From Chlorella sorokiniana (taxonomy: Eukaryota; Chlorophyta; Trebouxiophyceae; Chlorellales; Chlorellaceae): a stretch of 64,000 bases of DNA. Position 1 is the first letter of the stretch; each line of letters starts with the position of its first letter. The stretch spans positions 248,001-312,000 of the forward strand of contig CP084609.1 in the NCBI GenBank assembly GCA_025917655.1, written 5' to 3'. The notes beneath the pieces are model-generated. The model was not told where the DNA came from. It searched no databases and saw nothing but the letters and a program-made list of their open reading frames with translations. Position numbers and translations under genes: made by a program. Shown piece after piece: positions 21,280-33,885 of the stretch.

Positions 21280-24200
21280 TCAAGCCCCAGCCGGCCCCGC
21301 CAGCGGCCACAGCGGGCACGCCGCCACGCCCGCCAGGCGCTGCAGTGCCGCCCGCGCGCTCCGCGCCCGCCGCGTCCCCCGCCGCTGCCTGCGCCGCCGC
21401 CAGCCGCCCCAGCGTCGCTGCCGCCCCTGCGTAGTCGCCCACCCGCAGCTCGTGCAGCCACCGCAGGCGCTGCTTGCTGCCGGCTGATCCGCTGGAGACG
21501 CCGCCGCCGTCCTCCCGCGCCTCCACGCTTTCCTCCACACCGCCCGCTTCACCCTCGCTCAAGAAGCGCTGCAGCTCAGCGTCAAACTGCTGCGGCAGGT
21601 CGAGCAGCTCGGCGTGACGCCCCTGGCGCAGCAGCCTGCAGCGGAGGGAGAACACGCTTCGGCTTGTTAGTCCGCGCAGCGGGCGCCTGGCAATGTCGTC
21701 GGCGGGGCTGCGCCCAGGCGGACAGCGGGCGGGAGGGCAGCTTGCCATGTTCGCTGCCCGGGCGCAACCAGACGTTTCAGGGCTTTCAGAGCGGGCACCG
21801 GGTTGAGGAAGAAGTTGGAGGGGCAGGGGACAGCAACGGCAGGCCGGGGAGGGAAGGCAGCGGAAACCAACGAAAGGCTGACTGCCTTGCCGCCTCGCCC
21901 CCTCTCCTGCCCACTTCCCATCCCGCACACACACAACAAAGGCTGCACGGGGTGTTAAAAATTGGTCGGTTCCCATTCTAGCTCCACCTGTCGAACACGT
22001 AGGCGGTGAGCGGCGGGTCCAGCCCGTCACCCCGCAGCTGCGCCATCTGGCTGTGCAGCCGCGCCGCGTCGCCCAGCAGGTCGGCCACGTCGGCCAGCTG
22101 GCGGTAGGCGCGGTGGGCCTCGGCCAGGCCCTGCACCCGCCGCACCGCGGGCAGGGCGTCTGCGTTTGGGGGAGACGGGGGGGAGAGGGGCGGTCATGTA
22201 GGAGAGTGGGGGAGTGGTAGAAAGGCGTACATAAGTGGGACCGTAACGGGACAAGGGAGGCAAACAAGCTTTGGGCCCGGGGAAGCTGCTTCACCGTGGG
22301 CTGGTGATTGATGATGGGCGGGGTAGGCAAGCAAGCAAGGAAAAAGAAACGCGGGGCCACAGCAACGGAAGCAGCACGCACAACAAGAGGCCGGCCGGGC
22401 AGCGCCCCTGGCACGCTCATCCCCAAACGCCGCCACCCTCAGCCACAAACGCAGCCACCCCCAGCCCCAAACGCGGCCCCTCACCGGCATCCTCCAGCTC
22501 GAGCGACTGCTGCAGCAGCTCCCCAGCACGGCATCCCTCGCAGCCGCGTACTCGCCATGCAGCGCGGCACGCTGCCCGCCGGGCGCGGCGGCGCAGCGCG
22601 GCGGCGTGCGCGTTGAGCAGGCGGTCTGCTTGGGGGGCAAGGGGAGCGAGATGGAACCATGACGCCACCCTATCAGCTGCAGGCTGGGTGCAGGTGCGGG
22701 CCATGCATGCGCAACACAGGCGGCCTGCGCTGGTGCCAGCTGCCAAGGGAACGGAGCAAGGGGAGGGCCGGCAGAAAAAGCCGGCACAGCAGGACAGCCG
22801 GGAAAAAAAAAAGCAAAGCAGGCACAGCAGGACATGGGGCGCAGCGCAGCCAAGCCGCCTCACCTGCCAGCTCAGCCAGCAGCGCCACGCCGCGCCCCAC
22901 CTCCTGCGGCGCCTCCTGCGCCAGCCGCGGGTGCAGCCTGCGGGCGAGCAAGCCCATCACAGGGGGTGAGCGCAAGGGGAGGAGGGGTGTGCATCATCTT
23001 CATTGCCACAAGCAACCAAGGGAGGCAGCGACTGGGTTGCGATTGCAACATGTTGCAGGGCTGCCACGTGCCGGCTGTGCTGGCGCCCGCCGAAAGGGTT
23101 AGAGGCTGCTGCAGGCTTGCAGCGCTTCACACCCAGCAGCGCGGGCCGGCGCGCAGCAGGGTCCCAGCACGCTGCTCAGACCAGCAAGCAGCAGCCCCCA
23201 GCAGCCCCCAGATAGCACGCAGTACAGTCCAGAGCCGCCCGCACCGGCAGCAGGCGTCTGCCAGGGCCCGCAGCGCGGCTCGCACGTCGCCCCCGCGCTC
23301 CACTCCGGCTCGTCCAGCCCCGCCACGGCGGCGGCCAGCGCGGGCCCGTGCTGCTGCTGCTGCTCGGATCGGCTGGCGGCCGCGCCGCCCAGCAGCTCCG
23401 CCACGCCGCGGCTCAGCTGCCCCACGGCTTCCAGGTCGGCCGCCGCGGCGCGTCGGGCGTGTGCCGGCGCGGGCCGCCGCCGCCGCCACCTCCCTCAGCA
23501 GCTGGCCGGTGCTGACGGTGGGGCGCGAGTAGAAGAGCTCCACAGGGCCACGCTCCCCGCTCGGCGGCGCCGCCGCTGGCGTCGGCGGCGCAGGCGCGCC
23601 CGCGGCGCGGATTGCTTCGTGCAGGCCTGCAAGGGGCAGCAGGGGGCAGGGTGGGCGGGTCGGTGGCTTGCCGATTGAGCGTTTCATGTCGAGGCAGTGG
23701 AGGCGGGTGCCCAGCGTGCGGAGAGAGGCAGGGCTGGTGCGAGAATGGCCTCCCAACAAGCACTCCTCTGCAGGGACACATAATGAACAGCGGCGACAAG
23801 GACAGCCGTGCATGCCCCTCAGCAATCAGCAAGAAAATGCAGCCCCGAAGGCACACCTGCGCCCAGATCCGCCAGCTTGGCCTCGCAGTCGCGCAGCGCC
23901 GCCGCCGCCGCCAGGCGCTGCCCGTCCTCAAACAGGCAGCGCAGGGGGAGGCGTGGAGGCGGGGAAGGGCCCCGCAGTCGTCCAGCAGCTGCAGCAGGGA
24001 GCGGTGCAGGTCACGCTTGTCTTCCAGCTGGGCGCTGACTGCACACACACAAAAGGGGAGGGGGCGGTAAAAGGGGCGGGCGTGGGTCCGGGTGCCAACA
24101 GCAACTGAAAGCCAACAGCTTTGATTTGCGTGTGCGTGTGCGGCAGGGACCAGTGGGGGGTCAAGGCATGGCAGTGGATATGTGCTGGCGAAAGACCGTG

Positions 24201-24840
24201 GCCAAGCTGGGGAGGTGCGTTTTGAGTTGGGACCCCCATCGACTGACGGAAGGAGGGGGCTCTGTAAGGAGAGGGGCAGATTTTGCGCGGGGCGGCTGCA
24301 GGCTCTGCGGGTGTGGCACAAGAACACGTGCGGACCTGGCTGCGCGGCGTCGCCGCCAAAGGCGGTCTTCGGCAGCGCGTCGGCGATGGCGGCGGAGGCG
24401 GCGGCGATGGGGTTGGCGCGGGCCAGGCCGCGGTACGCATCCAGCCTGCACGGGCAGTACGCATGCAGCACGGAGCAGGCTCAGCGGTCACGAGGCCAGC
24501 CAGTGGACATCGCAGGGGGTGCAAAGCTGCAGTGAAGGGCGCTGTTGCCCGAGGCTGCATTCGCTAAGATGAAGCGCTCCCGCAGCGACTCACTGCTGCA
24601 GCTGCTGCGCGAGCTGCGTTGGTGTCAGGCGGCCCTGGCAGGCCGCGTTCAGCACGGCCGCCACTTGCGAGGCGGGGCCATCCTGCGGGCTGCTCATGCT
24701 GCTGGCGAGGCGCGCCTGGGCCTGCAAACAACCGGGTCACACAGGAGGACAGTGGGCAGGGCGGCCCCCGCCGCTGCGCCATTGCCAGTTGCAGGCTCGG
24801 CTGGTCATGGGCGGGCGGCATCGGCTTGCCTGGCAGCTGA
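21280..24840 (-). CDS. NUP133: NUP133-like nucleoporin, C-terminal helical domain
   Basis: Exons on the minus strand carry the alpha-helical C-terminal domain of Nup133, a member of the Y-shaped nuclear pore scaffold. Recognisable parts in order are AAVLNAACQGRLTPTQLAQQ (about 24650), RERFILANAASGNSALH (about 24560), LDAYRGLARANPIAAASA (about 24420), LEDKRDLHRSLLQLLDDCG (about 24010), PVELFYSRPTVSTGQLLR (about 23520), HGEYAAARDAVLG (about 22550), HRAYRQLADVADLLGDAARL (about 22100) with AYVFDRW, and GRHAELLDLPQQFDAELQRF (about 21590) with RLRWLHELRVGDYAGAA. Several joins need one base in a homopolymer run. The usual N-terminal beta-propeller and the last helices are not found: RNR1 begins 0.3 kb upstream on the other strand and cysteine synthase ends just downstream. 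The start, possibly near 24820, and the end are uncertain. Confidence 0.65.
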
Positions 24841-25149
24841 GGATTAGAAGTTATGCCCAAGACGCTGAGAAGCTGCCGCTTTGCAGTGATGGAAACGATG
24901 GACACTGTTGTGAGATTCTTTCTCAAGCACTGAATGTTGTGAAAAGAGTCGTTGCGATGAACAGTGCAGATTAGAGTTGCCCCTGAGCAGCGCCGAGGCC
25001 ATGCATCGAAGTACATGTCGAGCTGAGCCGTACACAATTGAAATGGCGTTCATAGGTGGACGCTGTCCGTGCCTCCTGAGACACCCTGAGATTTAGAGTA
25101 GGTTGGTGCTCCGAATCAGCGGCTAGGACTAGGACACAGCTGCTTCACA
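24841..25149. other. Short divergent intergenic region
   Basis: About 0.3 kb between the NUP133-like gene (-) and RNR1 (+). It would serve as promoter for both. The sequence is AT-richer than its surroundings; no distinct element was identified. Confidence 0.35.
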
Positions 25150-28100
25150 ATGTGAGGAGCAGCTGGGGGCAGGGCCGCCTCTCCTTGGGCCCGCCAGGTC
25201 TGGGACGCAGCTGACATGTTTTCTGCATCGTTTCGCAGGTATGTCATCAAGCGTGATGGCCGGCAGGAGCCGGTGCACTTCGACAAAATCACAGCTCGCA
25301 TCACCAAGCTGAGCTATGGCCTCAACCCGGACTTCTGCGATCCGGTAGGGATGCACGGGCGGATAGCAGCTGCCAAAACCCCGTTGCAGTGGCGGCAGCG
25401 CTCCGTTTGAATGTGCGGCGCATGGCTGTGCGAGGCAGGCAGCAAGCAGCCGACGGGCATTGACCCCATTGCCCGTCATCATTGTCGCTGCGCAGGTTCT
25501 GGTGGCACAGAAGGTCACTACCGGCGTGTACAAGGGCGTCACGACTTCGGAACTGGACGAGCTGGCCGCTGAGACAGCAGCATCGCTCACTGCAACCCAC
25601 CCCGACTATGCTCTGGTGCGGAGGGTCGAGCAGGCGGCGCTCGCTTAGCTGCGGTGACGTCACCCCTGCCGCCCCACGCCAAGGTTGCCTCCCGCTGTTT
25701 TGCTTCCCTCCTGCAGCTGGCAGCCCGCATTGCAGTGTCCAACCTGCACAAGAACACGCTCAAGAGCTTCAGTGAGACGTGAGCTGGGCTGACATGCTGG
25801 GGTCGCAGCCTGCGCAGCTGGCGTCGCGGCCTTGCATCCCGGCGCGCTGCGCTTCGGCTGTCGCACTGCGGCTTGCATTCTCTGTGCAAAACAGCAGGCT
25901 GCGGGGCTGCAGCATTCCCCCAGCATCTCAGCAATTCACAGTTCTCTTGCTGGAGGATTCTCAAAGTACAGTATGCTTACATTCTGTTGTTTGCTAACGC
26001 TGCAGCGTCAAAGTGATGGCGCACCACGTCAACCCCAAGAACGGCGACGCCGCCCCGCTGGTTGACGAGAAGGTCTACGACATCATCATGCAGGTTTGGC
26101 ACCTTGCCCTCATGCGCATGTTTCACTCCCCTGCAGGTCGTCTCTTTGCGCTCTTGCTGGCTGCTGATGGCGCTTTGTCGCGTGAGGAACCGCCTCGCGA
26201 TTCTTCCCCTTGCAGCATGCTTCGCGCCTCGACAGCGAGATCGTGTACGACCGTGACTTTGACTACGACTACTTTGGGTTCAAGGTGGGCGGGAAGGCAG
26301 GTTCCAAAGCTTGAGGCCGATCTGCAGGGGTTGCACTACCAGCCAGTCGGGTTTGGGCAGCCAGGAAGCCTCGCCACCACAGCCGCGCCACCAGATGCCG
26401 CCCTACGTAATCCCACCACAGCTCGCGCATGTAACAGCCACAACAATTGATGTTATTAATTCAACCTCTCCCCCATGCTTGCCTTCATGACAGACCCTGG
26501 AGCGCTCCTACCTGCTGCGAGTCAACGGCAAGGTGGTGGAGCGGCCGCAGCACATGCTGATGCGGGTGGCGGTCGGCATCCACATGGAGGACGTCGATGC
26601 GGGTGAGAGGGGCTGTTTTTGCGGAATGTTGAAGGGTTTCAGTGTCTTCGCTGCAGCATTGTGTGGCAGCAGCAGTTGGGGCTGTACCAGGGCTGGTGGG
26701 CTGGCGTGGCGCGCTGACTGGGCAGGCATTTTTAGCCGTGGACAAGGGTGGCTGGCTGGCGAGTGCAGCTGTTGCGTCCTGCTGGCGTATCCTGGCTGTC
26801 TTCCTACCCCTCCTTGTTATCAAATCTGCCATTTGTTCCTCCTCCCCTGTACTGCTCCTGTACCGCAGCCGTGGAGACGTACCACCTGCTGTCGCAGCGC
26901 TGGTTCACCCACGCCTCGCCCACGCTCTTCAACGCCGGCACCCCCGCCCCCAGCTCTCCTCCTGCTTCCTGGTCTGCATGAAGAACGACTCCATCGAGGG
27001 TGAGAGCCCCGCGCCTTGCGCCGCTGCCGACCCAAAGCACCGTCCCTCCCCTCCTCTCCTTGACTCACTCCACCTTGCACCACGACTGCATGCCCTCCCT
27101 CCACTCCTCGACACGCTTCTTTCCATCCCTAACAACCACAACCTGACTGCATGCCCTCCCTCCACTCCTTGACGCGCATCTTTCCACTCCTAATCCACTC
27201 TTAATCAACACACACCCTCCCCCGCAGGCATCTACGACACGCTCAAGGAGTGCGCCTGCATCTCCAAGTCGGCGGGCGGCATCGGCCTGTCCATGCACAA
27301 CATCCGCGCCACGGGCTCATACATCCGCGGCACCAACGGCACCAGCAACGGCATCGTGCCCATGCTGCGCGTGTTCAACGACACCGGTGGGCGCATGTGG
27401 AGGGAAGGGAGGTGTGGAGGATGCCGGGGGAGCGGCTCTCGTGTGCGTGGCGCGTTCAACGGCACGCTTGGCCGGCCAGGGCTGACTATCGATGGGAGCG
27501 GGTTGCGTGCAGCCAGGGGCGCCTGAGCGCAGCAACGGCTGGACTGTTCCTCCTTTGGGGAGGGTGTGCTGCTACCACCGTTGACTCCGTGCCCTCCTGA
27601 ACAACAACAACAACCCTCTCCCTCCTCTTCACAGCCCGCTACGTGGACCAGGGCGGCGGCAAGCGCAAGGGCGCCTTTGCCATGTACTGCGAGCCCTGGC
27701 ACGCCGACATCTTCGACTGGCTGTGAGCCGCCGCTGCTGCCCGCTGCTGCAGCTGTGCCTGCCCAGCTTGCCACCCTCCCGCTGTCTGCTGCCCTTTGTT
27801 TGCTGGTCCGCAGGATGCACGCTGCACTGTGTGTGCAACGATTTCGAACTGCCGCCTGTGTTGCTCAGTGCTGCTGCCGCTGCAATGTCAGCGGCGGCGC
27901 CCGCCTTCCAGCACCCTGGCGCCCCACCCGCTGCCCTCTCTCCGCCCCTCTCCTGGCAGGGATCTGCGCAAGAACCACGGCAAGGAGGAGGCGCGCGCCC
28001 GCGACCTCTTCTACGCCCTCTGGATCCCCGACCTGTTCATGGAGCGCGTGGAGGTGGGTGGGTGTGGGCGCGCACTCAGTGGGGTAGGAAGCAGGAGGCA

Positions 28101-31100
28101 GGGGGTGGGGGTGGCTGTGGACCTATCGGGGTTTGGGAATCAGGAGGCGGGGGGTTGGGGGTGGCTGGCTGGTGGAACGATGACCAGGGGAACACATGTA
28201 GGCCGTGCTGGTGCCCTCTATCCACCTGCGCACTGCACACGAACCTCCCTTGCGCCCCCACCCCCATACACGCACCCCCAGGCCAACGCCGACTGGAGCC
28301 TGTTCTGCCCCAACGAGGCCCCCGGCCTGGCCGACTGCTGGGGGAGGAGTTTGAGGCGCTGTACAGCAAGTACGAGCGCGAGGGGCGCCCCCGCAAGGTC
28401 ATCAAGGCCCAGCAGCTCTGGTTCGCCATCATGGAGGCCCAGGTGGGGCCCTGTGGGCGCTTGTGGGCGTTGTTGCACGTGGGGTGAAGCGTGTTTGTGA
28501 AGTGGTGCTGGTGTGGGAGGATGGGGATTGGTCAGTGCACTGCAGTTGTAACCTTACCCCCAGCTGGCTGGTGGGGGCTTTCAGGAATACAGGTGCCATG
28601 TGCGGCCCATGCCATCCCATCTTGCTGCACCCCCCCCCCCCCCCCACCCACCCCACCCACCCCTCACTCGCTGCGTGTGGTGCCCGACCCGCCAGGTGGA
28701 GACGGGCAACCCCTTCATGCTGTACAAGGACTCCGCCAACCGCAAGTCCAACCAGCAGAATCTTGGCACCATCAAGTCGTCAAACCTCTGCACGGGTGCG
28801 CCACGGCTGCACGGCTTTATGCCGTCCTCCCCCGCAGTTTCCATGCCAGTCCCACCGATCGCACAATGGTGGCCTGTGGTCGTTCAGCTTGGCTGTGGCG
28901 TGCCGCCATGGCGCCGCCTGCTGCTTTGTTTCTGCCTTCAACCGCACCAGGCCGCTTGCCCCCAGGTCCCCGCTGGCCCTGTGACCGGCTCAATCGCTGT
29001 CCGCCTCACCTCTCCCCTTGCCGTTCCCCTCCCGCCCCAATCCAATGAACAGAGATCATCGCAATTGCTGTCCGCCTCACTTTTCCCCTTGCCTTTCCCC
29101 TCTCGCCCCAAAACCAATGAATGCAGAGATCATCGAGTACTCGTCGCCCGATGAGACCGCCGTGTGCAACCTGGCCTCCATCGCGCTGCCGCGCTTTGTG
29201 CGCGAGCGGGAGCCCAGCGGGCGCGAGGGCAAGAAGCTGGTGGGCTCGCTGGACGCCGCGGGCCGCTACTTTGACTTTGACAAGCTGGCGGAGGTGACGA
29301 CGGTGGTCACCCGCAACCTGAACAAGATCATCGACGTCAACTTCTACCCCGTGGAGACCGCCCGCCGCTCCAACCTGCGCCACCGCCCAATCGGCCTCGG
29401 CGTGCAGGTGCGGCGTTTTTGGGGGAGGGGGAGAGGGAGATTGCTTTATTAGAGAGGGATGGAGGGTAGACATGTGAAGGGGAGCTGGTTTGTAAAGAAG
29501 CGGAGGTTGAACGGTGGCGGACCCAAGCTCAACTGTTCTGCTTCGCAATTTCCGTGTGCTTGCCCCCCTCACCGCGCAGCTAAAACCTCTGCTTCCTGCC
29601 CCCATTCTCCCCTCTTCCACAGGGTCTCGCCGACACTTTCCTCCTGCTGGGCCTGCCCTTCGACTCGCCCGAGGCCGCCGCCCTCAACCGCGACATCTTT
29701 GAGACCATCTACTTTGCCGCCCTGCGCTCCTCCATGCAGCTGGCCAAGGCCGAGGGTGCGTGTTGTGCCGCCGCTGCTTCGACATTTCTGCCTGCATGGG
29801 GATGCGTTTCACCTTGCGGGGCCCCTGCGGTTGCCCGCCCGCCTGGACCGTGCATGCTGCTGGCGTGCGCCTCACCATCCGAGTGTTATGCAAACGTTCC
29901 CACACCGGCATACTTCGTTTTGTGTTGCCTGCGCTGAGGCTGGCTGCGCACGCCTGCATGCCCTTTGCATCTCTCCACCTGCCTGTGTTGCACACCTGTT
30001 GTCTCGCACGCCCCACCTGTCGCGCCGCAGGCCCCTACAGCACGTACGAGGGCAGCCCTGTGAGCAAGGGCGTGCTGCAGCCCGACATGTGGGGGTGAAG
30101 CCCACCGACCGCTGGGATTGGGACACGCTGCGCCGCGACATCGCCCAGGTATGTGTTGTTGTGTGTGTGGAGGTGTGTGTTTTGCAGTGTGTGGGGGTGT
30201 GTGTTTTGCATATGTGTGAGGAGGCTGGGGAGCGCGCACTGTTTGGGGGCAGAGGCGCCATGGCAGCCAAGCTGGGGACCAATCTGGTGCTGTGCTGCCA
30301 GGTTTCAGCGGGGCTCCCAGACCCCTGCATCACAGCGTGTTCCCTTCAAGCAACCCTCCACTCCATTGCTACCTTCCACTCCGAGCCCACCTACCCACCC
30401 ACCTTCTCCCTCTTGCTCCCGCTGCAGAACGGCGTGCGCAACTCGCTGCTGGTGGCGCCCATGCCCACCGCCTCCACCAGCCAGATCCTGGGCAACAACG
30501 AGTGCTTCGAGCCCTACACCTCCAACATCTACGTCCGACGCGTGCTGTCGGGTAGGTTGAGGGTGGGGATCAGGGCGGGGGCAGGACGATGAATGTCGGT
30601 TTGGCAGTGCTGGCCCAACCTGCTCAGGCACGCTTTTGGCCCCGTCCCATCCTCTTGCCCTCAAGCACAGCCTTTGCCTCATCAACTGTTCCGTTTCCCC
30701 CCTTCTCGCTCCCCCTGCAGGCGAGTTTGTAGTGGTGAACCAGCACCTGCTGCACGACCTCACCCGCCTCGGCCTCTGGGACACCGACACCAAGAACGAG
30801 ATCGTGGCGGCAAACGGCTCCGTGGCGGTGAGGCCTGAGGCCCGCAGCTGGCAGCGCCTGGCCCAACCCGCGTGGGAGGGCCTGCTGCATAGCTGCGCTG
30901 TCGTGGGTGGGGCAGAGTGCGGCGTCGTGCGGGCGCTTTTGCATGCGGGAGCACGCCCTGCTGCTGCCATGCTTGCTGCCACACACCCACACACAACGCC
31001 CTCCACACGCACCGCTCTCTGGCAGTATACCACCACTACACCCACCAAGTGGCACTCCAACTCAACACGTCCCCTCCCCCTACTCTCAACACCCCTGCAG

Positions 31101-32262
31101 GACCTGGACATCCCCGAGGGCCTCAAGGAGCTGTACAAGACGGTGTGGGAGATCAAGCAGCGCGTGCTGGTGGACATGGCCGCCGACCGCGGCGCCTACA
31201 TCGACCAGAGCCAGTCGTTCAACGTGCACATGAGCGACCCCAACTTTGGCAAGCTCACCTCGCTGCACTTTTACGCGTGGAAGAAGGGCCTCAAGACGGG
31301 TGGGTGGGCCGGGCAACGGGTCAAGCAAGGGGATGGGGGCCAGCGGGAGGGCAGGGCTTGGGGGACAAGGGCTGCACGCAGAAAAAGCGGCAGTCTTGGG
31401 CTTCCAAGCACAGCACCCGGCTCTTCCTCTCTCGCACGTGCTTTCAATCCACCGCATGATGCAGCATGCTCTGTGACCAGGGCGTCACAGCCTGCTGCCT
31501 TCTTGCCCCTTACACACACGACGCTCTCCCCCACAATGCCCGTTTCTTCACACGCATACACACAGACTCACACGCCGGCCAGCAGTTGAACCCCGCCCCC
31601 CCCGCCTCACCCCGCCCCGTCCGTCGCCTGCCCACAGGCATGTACTACCTGCGCACGCGGGCCGCCGCCGACGCCATCAAGTTCACGGTGGACCAGCAGG
31701 CGCTGCAGCGGCGCCGCACCGAGCGCGCGGTCAAGGAGAAGGAGAAGGAGAACCTGGCGGTGGTGGGCGGCGCGCTGGCGGCCGGCGTCTCGCCGGCGGC
31801 GGCGCCCGCGTGGGCAAGAAGAGCGCGGACGAGGTGGGCGCGCTGGCCGCCCTGGACAGCTCTGCCTGCGTGCAGACGGCCAGCAGCGTTATTGGACAGC
31901 TCTGCCTGCCTGCAGACGGCCAGCAGCGCAGGCCTGCTTTTTGTGTTTGCACCGGAAGACGACAGCAGACCTCTCCCTTGCAAGCGGCCCGTGCTGCGCC
32001 TTCCCTGTGGGCTCTGGCCCAGCCTCCAGTTCCTCCCTCGCTTGTGCCAGCCTTTTGAATGAACAGTCGCGGACGGTGCCCTGCCCTTTCCCTCCTGCGC
32101 CAACGCCTTTCCCGCCAGACTCTTTGCCCAGACTGAACCGCGCTTTCTTCCCTGCCCTGCACCGGCACGCAGGTGGACGCTGAGCTGGAGCGGGAGCGCC
32201 AGATGGCGGCCATGGTGTGCTCGCTGGAAAACAAGGACGCCTGCCTCATGTGCTCCGGCTAG
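25150..32262 (+). CDS. RNR1: Ribonucleoside-diphosphate reductase large subunit
   Basis: Class Ia ribonucleotide reductase R1, which reduces NDPs to dNDPs with a separate R2 radical subunit. About 19 exons. The N-terminal ATP-cone reads [20 protein letters not shown]. Later exons give [11 protein letters not shown] and LSSCFLVC (substrate-site Cys), [38 protein letters not shown] (active-site Cys and Glu, split by an intron), [33 protein letters not shown] and a C-terminus ending CLMCSG with the redox cysteine pair. The stop is at 32260-32262. Start: splicing AT (25150-25151) to G at 25239 creates ATG-TAT-GTC, the MYV start typical of the family; the other choice is the ATG at 25216 ([15 protein letters not shown]). 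Frame needs one base in runs near 26945, 28345, 30094 and 31808. Confidence 0.93.
28984..29130 (+). repeat. Duplicated intron end with 3' splice site
   Basis: About 70 bases are repeated in tandem before the EIIEYSS exon of RNR1. Both copies contain GCTGTCCGCCTCAC, CCCCTTGCC, a CCAATGAA stretch and AGAGATCATCG, so the true 3' splice site (29125-29126) has a close decoy at about 29054. Confidence 0.7.
31854..31928 (+). repeat. Tandem duplication in the last RNR1 intron
   Basis: Two copies of about 40 bases (GGACAGCTCTGCCTGC..TGCAGACGGCCAGCAGCG) lie next to each other in the intron before the final exon. Confidence 0.65.
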
Positions 32263-32700
32263 ACCCCCTCGCCCCTCTTTCATTGCCCCGGGACCGAGCC
32301 GCAGCTGCTGCCTCCATTGCCACGGCCTGGGGCCTGGCCGCTGCAGCCTTTACGGGGGCGCCCCGTGGGCTCCCCGCAGTGGCAAAACCGCTGCACCCCA
32401 GCTGCAGCCTGGGCTGCGAGGCAAAAGCAGCCTCCCGTGTTCCGGCTGAGGCGTCTCTTTTTGGCAGAGACTCCTCCTTAGGCCTCCTAGTTTTCCTAAA
32501 TGGAAGGGGTGCAAGGGCGGCTGCCTCCAACCCCCCTGCCTCTGGACCCCTTTCGTCGTGGCCGTCAGCGCCGCCCCCACGCATGCACACCCCCTGTACC
32601 CCGCCCTCAGCTCCGCCGCTCATGCAGCCTGCATGCACGCTTTCTTTCCTCCCTGACCCCCAATTCGTTTACCACAACACGATCTTCACAATTATTGACT
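32263..32700 (+). other. 3' UTR of RNR1
   Basis: About 440 bases from the RNR1 stop to the poly(A) signal. No open frame of interest. Confidence 0.5.
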
Positions 32701-32705
32701 TGTAA
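32701..32705 (+). terminator. TGTAA polyadenylation signal
   Basis: TGTAA within an AT-rich patch, about 440 bases past the RNR1 stop codon; the first such signal in that UTR. Confidence 0.55.
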
Positions 32706-32972
32706 CACCATTGCACATTGAACATGTCTCGGAAGAGGGAGCGTGGTCGAGTGTCTGGAAGCGACAGGGGGCAACGTGTGGCACCTGCTTGGGAGCAATA
32801 ATGGACTGGCAGTGCATACGGCTTGGTTGCCGAGTCAAAGCCTGACTAGTTAGTGGCAGCGCAGCGTGGTGGAGACCGCTGGTTGCAAGGCTGCCCAGGT
32901 TTCTTTCAACCGCCTGCTGCAAGGCTGCCCTGGTCTCGACCGCCCGCTGCAAGGCGGCTAGGCCCAGCCGCC

Positions 32973-33472
32973 TCAGTCTGTCTTGGTTTCGTCCGACCCC
33001 TCTGCCGCCGCCGCCCCAGGGAAGGCCGCCAGCAGCCAGACGGCTGAGGCGGCTGTGGCGCCCAGGCCGCCTCGGGCGAGCACCGCGGCGCGGGAGCCAG
33101 GCACCGCGCTGTGTGCCAGCCAGGCCGCCGCCACTCCCTGCACCGCCAGCCTGCAGCGGTGGGAGCGGGGGAGGATGTGCAGCGGCGGTTTGCTGGTGGA
33201 GACTCTGGTTTCAGCTGCGCCACAGCCCATGCATGCAGTGCTACCTGCCGAGGTGTGGGCAGCTGGCTGAAACAGCAGAATGGCAAGCGCGGTGGCAAGG
33301 CCTGGAAAAGGAAAGTTTCAGCTGTAAACCAGGTGCAGAGCGTGCAGCGGCGGCCTCGCCTGGCCAGCTCCAGGCGAACCACCCGCGCCTCGCCGCCGCA
33401 CAGCCAGGCGGTGCAGGTGATGGCCCAGGCGGTAAAGCCCGAAAGCGCAAGCACCTGCCCGTTCCTGCGCAT
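32973..33472 (-). CDS. Small hydrophobic membrane protein (106 aa)
   Basis: Two exons, 33472-33330 and 33150-32973, join in phase 2 (CTLCT then WLAVQGVAAAW) and give 106 residues. Three hydrophobic stretches are present: LALSGFTAWAITCTAWLC, WLAVQGVAAAWLAHSAV and LGATAASAVWLLAAF, separated by basic or short loops. A charged tail, GSDETKTD, ends the protein. The intron has a good acceptor (CCACCGCTGCAG). No family was recognised. The layout suggests a three-span organelle or endomembrane protein. Its stop faces the RNR1 3' end. Confidence 0.5.
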
Positions 33473-33885
33473 CCAAGCAGAGAGGGCTCGGCATAGTGAG
33501 GAAATTGTGGCTATAGTTTTTCAAGCCCGGCGGTAAATACAGGGTTGGAAGTGCTTCAGATGTTGTGCCTGTGCGCTGCCTTTGAAGGGCCTGGCTGCAC
33601 GCACCCTGACCATCCAGCGTTTGCAGCTGGACTCCTAGACATCTGCATCACCGTAAAAGAACACTGCGCCCCCCCGCCCCCGGAAACACACACACACACA
33701 CATCCTCCCACCCCCGCTCACGGCAGGTCTGGGATGGCGGCTATGAGCCAAGCATAGGCGGGAAGGACAAGCAAGAAGAAGTGGGCGGCTGCAGCAAGGG
33801 GGAGGGGGCAGGTATGAAGCGCAGACGTGTGGCCAGAACACCAACCCTCTGTGATCTGCCAGCGAACAACGTCAGCAGCTGGGCT
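33473..33885. other. Intergenic, short CA repeat
   Basis: About 0.4 kb between two minus-strand genes. It holds a short C-run and CA repeat near 33670-33700. Nothing else was recognised. Confidence 0.4.
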
